Assembly: GCF_001580455.1 (NCBI RefSeq)
Contig: NZ_CP010951.1
Location: 2,418,001-2,482,000, forward strand
Source of the DNA: Ramlibacter tataouinensis
Lineage (GTDB): Bacteria; Pseudomonadota; Gammaproteobacteria; Burkholderiales; Burkholderiaceae_C
Direction of reading: 5' to 3'
Length of the DNA: 64,000 nucleotides
Shown here piece by piece: positions 47,054 to 54,982 of the stretch; position 1 is the stretch's first letter; every line of letters begins with the position of its first letter. The position numbers and the translations under genes were made by a program. A model generated the notes under the pieces. That model saw nothing but the letters and a program-made list of their open reading frames with translations, was not told the DNA's origin and did no database searches.

Positions 47054-47109
47054 CCAAGGGTTCTTCCCTTGGGGACCTTCCCCAAATGGGTCTTCCCTTA
47101 AGGGTTCTT
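47054..47109. repeat. Three short direct repeats in the divergent gap at 47 kb
   Basis: AAGGGTTCTTCC at 47054-47065 and again at 47098-47109 (44 bases apart, about four helical turns), with a related GGGTCTTCCC at 47086-47095 between. Such repeats can be operator sites or polymerase-slippage traces. Confidence 0.6.
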
Positions 47110-47174
47110 CCTGCGGACCTTCGTCGCCATGGGCTGCACTCCTAGAATGCGCCGATCACCTCAGGAACACGCGC

Positions 47175-48077
47175 ATGGCCAGCACCAATCCCCGGCAATA
47201 CGAACCCAGCCCCGCACGCAAGGTCGCCTTCCTTGGCTTGGGCGTGATGGGCTTTCCCATGGCCGGGCACCTGGCGCTGGCCGGGCATGAGGTGACGGTC
47301 TACAACCGCAGCGCGGCCAAGGCCCGGGACTGGCTCAAGGAGTTCAAGGGCCGCGCGGCGCCGACCCCGCGCGAAGCGGTCGCGGGCTGCGACTTCGTTT
47401 TCTGCTGTGTCGGCAATGACGACGACCTGCGCTCGGTGGTCCTCGGCGAACTCAGCGCCCTGGCCGGCATGAAGCCGGGCACGGTCTTCGTGGACCACAC
47501 GACCGCCTCGGCCAATGTGGCGCGTGAACTGGACGGCATGGCGCAGAAGCTGGGCCTGAAATTCATCGACGCCCCGGTGTCGGGCGGCCAGGCCGGTGCG
47601 CAGAACGGGATGCTGACCGTGATGTGCGGCGGCGAGCCCGCCGCCTTCGATGCCGTGAAACCGGTCGCGATGGCCTATTCGCGCGCCTTCACGCTACTCG
47701 GCCCGAGCGGCGCGGGACAGTTGACGAAGATGGTCAACCAGATCGCCATCGCCGGGCTGGTGCAGGGCCTGGCCGAGGCGATCGCCTTCGGCCAGAAGGC
47801 CGGGCTGGACATGCCGCAGGTGCTCGAGGTCATCGGCAAGGGTGCGGCCCAGAGCTGGCAGATGGACAACCGCGGCAAGACCATGATCGACGACAAGTTC
47901 GACTTCGGCTTCGCCGTGGACTGGATGCGCAAGGACCTGGGCCTGGTGCTCGAGGAAGCCAAGCGCAACGGCGCGCGGCTGCCGGTCACGGCGCTGGTGG
48001 ACCAGTTCTATGCCGACGTGCAGGCCATGGGCGGCCGGCGCTGGGACACCTCCAGCCTGATCAAGCGGGTGCGATAG
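47175..48077 (+). CDS. NAD(P)-dependent 3-hydroxyisobutyrate dehydrogenase family enzyme
   Basis: A 300-residue beta-hydroxyacid dehydrogenase. Rossmann motif AFLGLGVMGFPMAGHL near residue 18, substrate-binding DAPVSGGQAGAQNGMLTVM near 131 and catalytic Lys in the TKMVNQIAIAGLVQG segment near 180 match the family. Members reduce or oxidise 3-hydroxyisobutyrate, tartronate semialdehyde or succinic semialdehyde; the residues here do not decide which. Single gene. The start MASTNPRQYEP has about 15 residues ahead of the Rossmann fold. Confidence 0.88.
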   Translation: MASTNPRQYEPSPARKVAFLGLGVMGFPMAGHLALAGHEVTVYNRSAAKARDWLKEFKGRAAPTPREAVAGCDFVFCCVGNDDDLRSVVLGELSALAGMKPGTVFVDHTTASANVARELDGMAQKLGLKFIDAPVSGGQAGAQNGMLTVMCGGEPAAFDAVKPVAMAYSRAFTLLGPSGAGQLTKMVNQIAIAGLVQGLAEAIAFGQKAGLDMPQVLEVIGKGAAQSWQMDNRGKTMIDDKFDFGFAVDWMRKDLGLVLEEAKRNGARLPVTALVDQFYADVQAMGGRRWDTSSLIKRVR

Positions 48078-48116
48078 GGACCGGGGCTGCGGCAGGGCAG
48101 CCCCAGGGCCTGCGTT

Positions 48117-48893
48117 TCAGCGCGCGGGCGGCAGCGGCGTGGCCGTCACCGACGAGGTCGACGCCGGGGCGGTGGTGACTGCCGGTGCCGGCACCGGGGT
48201 CGCCTGGGCGGAAGTCGCGGGCGGCGGCGCGACGCTCGCGGGCGCGCGGGAAGCGGCCGTCACCGGCACGGGTGCGACGGTGGTGTGCGGGGCGATGCTG
48301 CGCAGGTCTTCTTCGGTGATGAGTTCGAAGATGCGCACCACGCGCTGCGTGCCGCCGACGGTGCGGGCCAGATCCGTCGCCCGGTCGGCTTCGCGCTGGG
48401 TGACGCGTCCCATCAGGTACACGGTGCCGCGCTCGGTCACCACTTTGTAGGCGCCGACGTAGAGGTCGCTGGCATCCACCAGCGATGCCTTCACCTTGCC
48501 GGTGACGATGGTGTCCGAGGAGCGCTGGGTCAGCGTGGTGGCGGTCATCACCGCCAGTTCGTTGACGATGCCCTTGACGTTCTCCACGCGCGCCACCGCC
48601 TGCTCGGCGCGCTGCTTGGCCTGCTCGTTCGGTACTTCGCCGGACAGCAGCACCTGCCGGTTGTAGCTGGTGACGTTGACATGGGCGCGGTCGCCCAGCG
48701 CCTCGCGCACACGGCCGGCGGCGCGCAATTCGATGGCTTCGTCGTCCAGCTGCGCGCCCGAGCTGCGCCGGTCCACGGCCACCATGGCGCCCACGGCGGC
48801 GCCGCCGATGACCAGCGGCGCGCATGCGGACAAGGCGCCGGCCAGGGACAGGGCGGCCAGGGCCACCAGCAGGGGTTTGCGGTTCATCGTCAT
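48117..48893 (-). CDS. dolP: BON-domain outer-membrane lipoprotein, DolP (YraP) homologue
   Basis: A 258-residue lipoprotein with lipobox ALSAC near residue 22 and two BON domains (about 45-115 and 120-190), then an Ala/Pro/Thr-rich disordered tail (about 195-258). DolP binds anionic phospholipid at division sites and supports outer-membrane integrity. The start ATG at 48893 overlaps the diaA stop (ATGA), the same order as the E. coli yraO-yraP pair. The long low-complexity tail goes beyond E. coli DolP. Confidence 0.88.
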   Translation of the reverse strand: MTMNRKPLLVALAALSLAGALSACAPLVIGGAAVGAMVAVDRRSSGAQLDDEAIELRAAGRVREALGDRAHVNVTSYNRQVLLSGEVPNEQAKQRAEQAVARVENVKGIVNELAVMTATTLTQRSSDTIVTGKVKASLVDASDLYVGAYKVVTERGTVYLMGRVTQREADRATDLARTVGGTQRVVRIFELITEEDLRSIAPHTTVAPVPVTAASRAPASVAPPPATSAQATPVPAPAVTTAPASTSSVTATPLPPAR

Positions 48894-49489
48894 GTAGGGG
48901 TTTCCTGATCTCCGAGTAGTTGAGCGTCCACGCCGTCGCAGATGCAATGCAGTGCGAGGATGTGGACCTCCTGGATGCGCGCCGTGCGTTCGTGCGGCAC
49001 GCAGATGTGAACATCGGTTTCGCGCAGCGCCGCACCCATCTTGCCGCCGCCGCGGCCGGTGAGCGCCACCACGGTCATCTCGCGCTCGTGCGCCGCTTCG
49101 ATGGCGGCCAGCACGTTGGCGGAGTTGCCGCTGGTGGACAGGGCGAGCAGCACGTCGCCGGCCTGTCCGAGCGCGCGCACCTGCTTGGCGAACACGCGTT
49201 CGTAGTCGTAGTCGTTGGCGATCGCGGTGAGGATCGAGCTGTCGGTGGTCAGCGCGATGGCGCCGAGTTCCGGACGTTCGCGCTCGAAGCGGCCGACGAA
49301 CTCCGCGGAAAAGTGCTGCGCGTCGGCGGCGGACCCGCCGTTGCCGCAGGCCAGCACCTTGCCGCCGCTGGTGACGCAGGCGAGCACCGCCTGGACGGCC
49401 GCCGCGATGGGTTTGCTCAGCGACTGCGCGGCCTGGTACTTGAGGTCGGCACTGTCGATGAAGTGCTGTTGGATGCGCTGTTCGAGCAT
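48890..49489 (-). CDS. diaA: SIS-domain protein DiaA / phosphoheptose isomerase family
   Basis: A 199-residue SIS-domain protein. LACGNGGSAADAQHFSAEFVGRF near residue 46 and LALSTSGNSANVL near 114 are the sugar-phosphate-binding motifs shared by GmhA and DiaA. DiaA binds DnaA and promotes timely replication initiation; GmhA makes heptose for LPS. The yraN-diaA-dolP-rsmI neighbourhood favours DiaA; sequence alone does not exclude GmhA. Confidence 0.85.
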   Translation of the reverse strand: MLEQRIQQHFIDSADLKYQAAQSLSKPIAAAVQAVLACVTSGGKVLACGNGGSAADAQHFSAEFVGRFERERPELGAIALTTDSSILTAIANDYDYERVFAKQVRALGQAGDVLLALSTSGNSANVLAAIEAAHEREMTVVALTGRGGGKMGAALRETDVHICVPHERTARIQEVHILALHCICDGVDAQLLGDQETPT

Positions 49490-49529
49490 AGCCGGGGAAT
49501 GATAACTCGGCAGTTACGGGGCTCAGGCT

Positions 49530-50000
49530 TCAACTTAGGCGCAAATCGCCGCAATAAAGCAGTTGGTTACCATCTGCCGGGCCGGAGCGCACCGCCAGCG
49601 CATGCGGGCTCGCGCGCAGCGTGTTCGCGCCGACCGGCAGCGTGTTGCGCACCGTCCAGAGGCCCGAGGGTTCGCGATAGCCGAGGACGCGGCGCGTGGC
49701 TTCCGCCGTGGCCGGCCCCAGGCTGCCGCAGGACCCCTGGTGCAGATAGGTGTACAGGTGCATGGGCAGGGTCATCCCGTTGGCCGGGGGCACCTGCACC
49801 ACCACGTCGGTGCTGTCGGCGCGCAGCACCAGGTGGGCGTGGCCGGCACGGCTCGTGGTCGGCGAGTTGCCCTGCAGGTCCACGCGCGCCATCGGCGGTC
49901 GCGGTGAAGGGTCTGCGGCGGGCGGTGCCTCCGCCGCATGCGCGCACAGCGTCGCGGCAATCGCCACCAGCCCGGCGGACATTGAAGTTCCACGGTTCAT
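49530..50000 (-). CDS. Small exported protein of unknown function
   Basis: A 156-residue protein with a signal peptide (about 1-22), a Pro/Ala-rich stretch and a compact domain with two cysteines (LHQGSCGSLGP and LLYCGDLRLS) that could form a disulfide. The HLYTYLHQGSCGSLGPAT segment and its length recall small CHRD/superoxide-dismutase-like periplasmic domains, but I cannot assign it. AGGAGACCCT lies before the ATG at 50000. It sits between yraN and diaA, which are adjacent in many relatives. Confidence 0.65.
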   Translation of the reverse strand: MNRGTSMSAGLVAIAATLCAHAAEAPPAADPSPRPPMARVDLQGNSPTTSRAGHAHLVLRADSTDVVVQVPPANGMTLPMHLYTYLHQGSCGSLGPATAEATRRVLGYREPSGLWTVRNTLPVGANTLRASPHALAVRSGPADGNQLLYCGDLRLS

Positions 50001-50097
50001 AGGGTCTCCTGCCATCAAATCGGCCGCAGCCTCGCCGCGGCGCAAGGCACATGTTCGGCCGCCGTCCGCCGGCGGGCAAGCTCAACGCTGTCGCTGT

Positions 50098-50481
50098 CTA
50101 TGACGCGTCGAAGGCGGCGCGCAGCCAGCGGACTTCGCTGCCTTCGACGGTCACCACGTCGAAGCGGCACGGCGGCGGGCTGGCCAGCCGCAGCAGGTAG
50201 TGGCGGGCGGCGAAGACGATGCGGCGCTGCTTGCCCGCATTCACGCTGGCGGCTGCGCCGCCGAAGTCGCGGCGGGCGCGCTGGCGCACTTCCACGAAGA
50301 CCAGCGTGCCGTCGCGTTCGCGCATCACCAGGTCGATTTCGCCGCCGCCCCGGCCCGGGGTCCGATAATTGCGCGCAAGCAGCGTCAGCCCGCCGGCGGC
50401 AAGGTGCGCCAGCGCGCGGTCCTCGGCGGCATCGCCGGACTGCTTGGTGGTGACGGGCTCCTTCCTGCGGGGAATTTCCAT
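50098..50481 (-). CDS. yraN: YraN family (UPF0102) nuclease-like protein
   Basis: A 127-residue endonuclease-fold protein. GGGEIDLVMRERDGTLVFVEVRQR around residues 45-70 is the PD-(D/E)xK-like core (D50, E64-x-R) of the UPF0102 family, whose biochemical role is not established. Its start codon and that of rsmI on the other strand share one base (50481). Confidence 0.9.
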   Translation of the reverse strand: MEIPRRKEPVTTKQSGDAAEDRALAHLAAGGLTLLARNYRTPGRGGGEIDLVMRERDGTLVFVEVRQRARRDFGGAAASVNAGKQRRIVFAARHYLLRLASPPPCRFDVVTVEGSEVRWLRAAFDAS

Positions 50482-51392
50482 TGAGCGCTTCTTTTGCTTC
50501 GGCCCTGGCGGGCGCGCGCGATGCGGCGGCTGCGCAGCATTATCCGCAAGGCGCGCTCTACGTCATGGCCACGCCGATCGGCAACCTGGGCGACATCAGC
50601 CTGCGGGCGCTGCACGTGATGCAGATCGCCGATGCGCTGGCCTGCGAGGACACCCGCCACACGCAGGCGCTGCTGCGCGCCTACGGCATCGACAAGGCAA
50701 ATTGGATCGCGGTGCACCAGCACAACGAAGCCGAGGCCGCGCAAGCGGTCGTCGAGCGCCTGCAGCAGGGGCAAAGGGTGGTCTATGCCAGCGACGCCGG
50801 CACACCGGCCGTCAGCGACCCCGGCGCGCGCCTGGTCGCTGCCGTGCGTGAAGCGGGGCGGCCCGTGGTGCCGCTGCCGGGCGCGAGCAGCGTCACCGCG
50901 GCGCTGAGCGTGGCCGGCGCGGTGGCCGAGGAGGCGAGCTTCGTGTTCGCCGGCTTCCTGCCCGCCAAGGCGGGCGAACGCGAGGACGCGGTGGCCGCTC
51001 TCGCCGCGGAGCCGCGGGTGGTGGTCCTGATGGAGGCGCCGCACCGCATCGACAGCGCGGCGCGCGCGCTGGCCGCGCTCGGCGGCCGCCACCTGACAGT
51101 GGCGCGCGAGCTCACCAAGCAGTTCGAGGAAGTGGCGACCCTGGAGTGCGCCGCCCTGCCCGCCTGGCTGCAAGCCGACCCGCAGCGCTCGCGCGGCGAG
51201 TTCGTGCTGGTGCTGCACGCGCAGCCGCTGGCCCGCGCCGCCGACGAAGGCACGCGGGTGCTCGCCGTCCTGCTGCAGGAGCTGCCGGTCAAGAGCGCCG
51301 TCAAGCTCGCCGCCGAGATCACCGGCGCGCCGCGCAACGAACTCTATGAGGCGGCGCTGAGGATCAAGGGCGGTAAAGCGCCCCCACCCTGA
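50481..51392 (+). CDS. rsmI: 16S rRNA (cytidine(1402)-2'-O)-methyltransferase
   Basis: Methylates the ribose of C1402 in 16S rRNA, in the decoding centre. 303 residues. GALYVMATPIGNLGDIS near residue 24 and ASDAGTPAVSDPGARLV near 103 are RsmI hallmarks; the ELTKQFEEV segment and the C-terminal KSAVKLAAEITGAPRNELYEAAL tail follow. The only start giving the full N-terminus is TTG at 50481, because the nearby ATG is out of frame. No intergenic space exists to yraN. Confidence 0.94.
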   Translation: MSASFASALAGARDAAAAQHYPQGALYVMATPIGNLGDISLRALHVMQIADALACEDTRHTQALLRAYGIDKANWIAVHQHNEAEAAQAVVERLQQGQRVVYASDAGTPAVSDPGARLVAAVREAGRPVVPLPGASSVTAALSVAGAVAEEASFVFAGFLPAKAGEREDAVAALAAEPRVVVLMEAPHRIDSAARALAALGGRHLTVARELTKQFEEVATLECAALPAWLQADPQRSRGEFVLVLHAQPLARAADEGTRVLAVLLQELPVKSAVKLAAEITGAPRNELYEAALRIKGGKAPPP

Positions 51393-51427
51393 CCCACTCC
51401 CGGTGGGTAAGGGAGCCAGAAAGAAAC

Positions 51428-51465
51428 GCCCTCCCCCTCCGGGGGAGGGCAGGAGTGGGGGCGCT
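51428..51465. repeat. Dispersed palindromic repeat, copy 2
   Basis: GCCCTCCCCC-TCC-GGGGGAGGGC followed by AGGAGTGGGGGCGCT, related to the copy at 26015-26053. It lies between rsmI (+) and priA (-), again converging genes. A second small hairpin (CCCAC/GTGGG) precedes it near 51395-51410. Confidence 0.75.
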
Positions 51466-51469
51466 GGTC

Positions 51470-53503
51470 TCAGATCACCAACGGATCCACATCCACGGCC
51501 CAGCGGATCAGCCCCTTGCTGCGCGCGGCTTGCAAGATCGGCTGCCAGCTCGCCAGAAAGCGCTGCAGCGCCAGGCGCGAGCCGCTTTCGACCAGCAGCT
51601 GGGCGCGCTCGACATTGGCCACCCGCTGGATGCCGGCCGGCACCGCCGAATAGATCGTCACCTGGCCGGCATCGGGCAGCTGCTGCGCGCCTTCGGCCGC
51701 CGCGCTCAGGAAGGCCTGCGCGACTTCCTGCGTCCTCGCTTCGGCGCGCAGCAGCGCCTGGAAGCCGCAGGGCGGCATGCCGGCCTGCTCGCGCTCCTTG
51801 AGCTGCTGCGCGGCGAAGGCGGGGTAGTCGTGCCGGCGCAGGGCGCCGAACAGCGGATGCTGCGGATGCCAGGTCTGCACCCACATCTCGCTGTGGCCGG
51901 CCTGCGCGGCGTCGCGCCCGGCCCGGCCGGCAGCCTGCATCAAGAGGGCGAACAGCCGCTCGGGCGCGCGGAAATCGCTGGAGAACAGGGCGGCGTCGGC
52001 GTTGAGCGCAGCCACCAGCGTGATGCGGCGGAAGTCGTGGCCCTTGGTCACCATCTGGGTGCCCACCAGCACGTCGACCTCGCCGGCATGCATGTCGGCC
52101 AGCTGGCGCTCCAGCGAACCCTTGGCGCGCGTGCTGTCGGCGTCCATGCGGGCGATGCGCACCGGTGCGCCGCCGGGCCGCGTCACGCCCGCCAGCAGTT
52201 CCGCCAGGTGTTCCTCGATGCGCTCGGTGCCGCGGCCCACGGTGGCGATGTCCACGTTGCCGCACTCCGGGCAGGCGCGCGGCACCCGCTCGCTCCAGCC
52301 GCAGTGGTGGCAGCGCAGGCTGCGGTCGTTCTTGTGGAACACGCGGTAGGCGCTGCAATGGGGGCACTCGCTTTTCCAGTCGCAGGCGCTGCAGGCCAGC
52401 ACCGGCGCGTAGCCGCGGCGGTTGAGGAAGACCAGCGACTGCTCGCCGCGGCTCAGCCGCTGCTGGATCGCCTCCAGCAGCGGCGGCGACAGGACCGCAC
52501 GCTTGGGCTGCAGGTTCATGTCCACCAGCCGGACCTGCGGCAGCGCGCCCTGGCCGACCCGCGAGGGCATGTCCAGCCGCCGGTAGCGGCCCCGGTCGGC
52601 GGCCTGCCAGCTTTCGAGCGACGGGGTCGCCGAGCCCAGGACCACGGCCGCGCCTTCGTTGCGCCCGCGCCAGACCGCGAGGTCGCGCGCCGAGTAGCGG
52701 GCGCCTTCCTGCTGCTTGTAGCTCGGGTCGTGCTCCTCGTCGACCACGATCAGGCGCAGCTGCGGCATCGAGGCGAACACCGCCATGCGCGTGCCCAGCA
52801 CGATGCGTGCGCTACCCATGTGCGCGGCCATCCAGCTTTTCAGCCGCTGCGGGTTGGTCATGCCGCTGTTCATCGCCACCACCGCCGCTTCGCCGAAGCG
52901 CTCGGTGAAGCGCGCCGCCAGCTGCGGCGTGAGGTTGATCTCCGGCACCATCACCAGGGCCTGCGCCTGCGGCTCGCGCGCGAACAGGCGCTCCACGGCC
53001 TGCAGGTATACCTCGGTCTTGCCGCTGCCGGTCACGCCGAACAGCAGGTGGGTGCCCGCGCTGTCCTCGAGCGTCGCCAGTGCCGCCTGCTGTTCGACGG
53101 TGAGCGCCGGGCGCTGCGCGCAGGGCGCGCTCGCGCCGTCGGCGGGCGCGCGCTTCAGGCGCCGCGCGAGCTGGGTGGCATCCAGCGCGCGCAGCTGCGG
53201 CGGCAGTGCCGCCAGCGCGATTTCGCCCAGGCTGCGCTGGTAGTAGCCGGCGGCGAAGCCCACCAGCTGGCGCCAACCCGGTGCGAGCGGGGGCAGGCCG
53301 TCCAGCACGCCGGCGATCGGTTTGGGCTGGATGTCCGCCGGCGCCTCGGCCGCGTCCCACACCACACCCAGCACTTCGCGTCGGCCCAAGGGCACCCGCA
53401 CCAGTTGACCGGAAGCTAGCGGCGACTCACTCACATAACTGAGGGTGCCCCCCAAGCTGCTGTGCGCGGGGGTGGGAACGACGACCGAAACCAGGGTTCC
53501 CAC
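51470..53503 (-). CDS. priA: Primosomal protein N' (replication restart helicase PriA)
   Basis: Zinc-containing 3'-5' DNA helicase that reloads DnaB at stalled forks. 677 residues. N-terminal DNA-binding domain, Walker A GVTGSGKTEVY near residue 155, DEEH near 252, a zinc module of CSACDWKSECPHC...CHHCG...CPECG (about 375-425) and helicase motifs LVGTQMVTKGHDF and QAAGRAGRD follow. GTG start at 53503. A short upstream reading frame ends two bases before it. Confidence 0.95.
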   Translation of the reverse strand: MGTLVSVVVPTPAHSSLGGTLSYVSESPLASGQLVRVPLGRREVLGVVWDAAEAPADIQPKPIAGVLDGLPPLAPGWRQLVGFAAGYYQRSLGEIALAALPPQLRALDATQLARRLKRAPADGASAPCAQRPALTVEQQAALATLEDSAGTHLLFGVTGSGKTEVYLQAVERLFAREPQAQALVMVPEINLTPQLAARFTERFGEAAVVAMNSGMTNPQRLKSWMAAHMGSARIVLGTRMAVFASMPQLRLIVVDEEHDPSYKQQEGARYSARDLAVWRGRNEGAAVVLGSATPSLESWQAADRGRYRRLDMPSRVGQGALPQVRLVDMNLQPKRAVLSPPLLEAIQQRLSRGEQSLVFLNRRGYAPVLACSACDWKSECPHCSAYRVFHKNDRSLRCHHCGWSERVPRACPECGNVDIATVGRGTERIEEHLAELLAGVTRPGGAPVRIARMDADSTRAKGSLERQLADMHAGEVDVLVGTQMVTKGHDFRRITLVAALNADAALFSSDFRAPERLFALLMQAAGRAGRDAAQAGHSEMWVQTWHPQHPLFGALRRHDYPAFAAQQLKEREQAGMPPCGFQALLRAEARTQEVAQAFLSAAAEGAQQLPDAGQVTIYSAVPAGIQRVANVERAQLLVESGSRLALQRFLASWQPILQAARSKGLIRWAVDVDPLVI

Positions 53504-53844
53504 CTTCAGTCCCCGGGCTTCAGTGTTTCTTCAAGTAAGCCCGCTAAGTCTTTGATTTCGCAAGCTTTTGCGCAGAATCCACAATTCCTGTGGATAACTT
53601 TGTTGATACACGGGCCGTCGAGCCCGGCCTGCCCTGAAAAATCAAGGAGTTGGACGCGTTTCCGGAAAAAATCTCCTGGCAGGAACTTGTTCAAAATCAA
53701 CGACTTAGCTGCGCTATCGGTTTTGTAGCGAATGGAGGCCTGTAAACCGCCCCGCTTCACCTTTTTTGTGCATAAGTGCAGCGCAGCAATATGCACATAG
53801 CTCTTCCGTAGTATTAAGTGGAATCCCTCGTGACAGCCGGGAGC
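53504..53844. promoter_or_regulatory. AT-rich priA-hemE gap with DnaA-box-like sites
   Basis: 341 bases, clearly AT-richer than its surroundings. It holds TGTGGATAA (53589-53597, a perfect DnaA box on the minus strand) facing GAATCCACA (53575-53583) across ATTCC; TGTGCATAA (53767-53775) and its inverted near copy ATATGCACA (53789-53797); and a TTTCCGGAAA palindrome (53660-53669). The second pair alone can also form a seven-base hairpin (GTGCATA/TATGCAC). No credible gene. Confidence 0.55.
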
Positions 53845-54936
53845 TCATGCCGCACGCATCCGCTTGGAATGCTCGTGGACCGCGTCGACGAGCACCTTGA
53901 CGTGCTCCGCCGGCGTGAATTGGCTGATGCCGTGACCGAGGTTGAAGATGTGCGTGGGTCCGTTGCCGGCGCCGCGATGGGGCGCGCCGAAACTATCGAG
54001 CACGCGCCGGGCCTCGCGCTCGACCTGCGCCGGCGGCGCGAACAGCACGGCCGGATCGAGGTTGCCCTGCAGCGCCTTGCTCGCCCCGGCGATCTCCCGC
54101 GCGCGGCCCAGGTTCACCGTCCAGTCCAGGCCGAGCACCTCGCAATCGAGCTGCGCCATCTCTTGCAGCCAAAGGCCGCCGCCCTTGGTGAAGACGATGC
54201 GCGGGATGTCCGCCCCCTCGTGCTCGCGCTTGAGCTGCGCCAGCACGCGCGCCGTGTAGGCCAGGCTGAATTCCTGGAACGCCCCATCGGCCAGCACGCC
54301 GCCCCAGCTGTCGAAAATCATCACCGCCTGCGCGCCGGCCTCGATCTGCGCGTTGAGGTAGGCGGCCACCGCCTGCGCATTGATTTCGAGCATGCGGTGC
54401 ATCAGGTCGGGCCGGCCGTACAGCATGGACTTGACCAGCCGGTAGTCGTCCGAGCCGGCACCTTCGACCATGTAGCAGGCCAGCGTCCAGGGGCTGCCGG
54501 AAAAGCCGATCAGGGGCACGCGCCCGTTCAGGGCCTTGCGGATCGAGCTCACCGCGTCGAACACGTAGCGCAGCTTCTCCAGTTCGGGCACGCGCAGCGC
54601 CGCCACCGCGGCCTCGTCGCGCACCGGATGTGCGAAGCGCGGCCCTTCACCGAGGGCGAAGCTCAGGCCCAGGCCCATGGCGTCCGGCACGGTGAGGATG
54701 TCGGAAAACAGGATCGCCGCATCGAGTTCGTAGCGCTCCAGCGGCTGCAGCGTGACTTCGGTCGCGAAGTCCACGTTGGTCGCCAGGCCCATGAAGCTGC
54801 CCGCGCGGGCGCGGGTCTCGCGGTACTCGGCGAGGTAGCGGCCGGCCTGGCGCATCAGCCAGACCGGGGTGTGGGGGGTCGCCAGGCGCCGGCAGGCGCG
54901 CAAAAAGCAGTCGTTCTCAAGCGGCGCGAAAGTCAT
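53845..54936 (-). CDS. hemE: Uroporphyrinogen decarboxylase
   Basis: Removes four carboxyl groups from uroporphyrinogen III in haem synthesis. 363 residues. TPVWLMRQAGRYLAEYRETR near residue 22 carries the signature Arg residues, ILFSDILTVPDAMG near 78 the catalytic Asp, and GFSGSPWTLACYMVEG near 143 the second signature. Start MTFAPLENDCFLRA. No other hem gene is adjacent. Confidence 0.97.
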   Translation of the reverse strand: MTFAPLENDCFLRACRRLATPHTPVWLMRQAGRYLAEYRETRARAGSFMGLATNVDFATEVTLQPLERYELDAAILFSDILTVPDAMGLGLSFALGEGPRFAHPVRDEAAVAALRVPELEKLRYVFDAVSSIRKALNGRVPLIGFSGSPWTLACYMVEGAGSDDYRLVKSMLYGRPDLMHRMLEINAQAVAAYLNAQIEAGAQAVMIFDSWGGVLADGAFQEFSLAYTARVLAQLKREHEGADIPRIVFTKGGGLWLQEMAQLDCEVLGLDWTVNLGRAREIAGASKALQGNLDPAVLFAPPAQVEREARRVLDSFGAPHRGAGNGPTHIFNLGHGISQFTPAEHVKVLVDAVHEHSKRMRAA

Positions 54937-54982
54937 GCCCGAATTGTCGCAGGCGCCCGCCGGCCCCTATGATTCCGCGGCG

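Noticed and set aside
53506..53796. A 96-codon minus-strand frame ending two bases before the priA GTG
   Set aside because: Its position is tempting as a coupled leader gene, but it fills the AT-rich DnaA-box gap, starts with GTG without a good ribosome binding site, and shows no recognisable domain.
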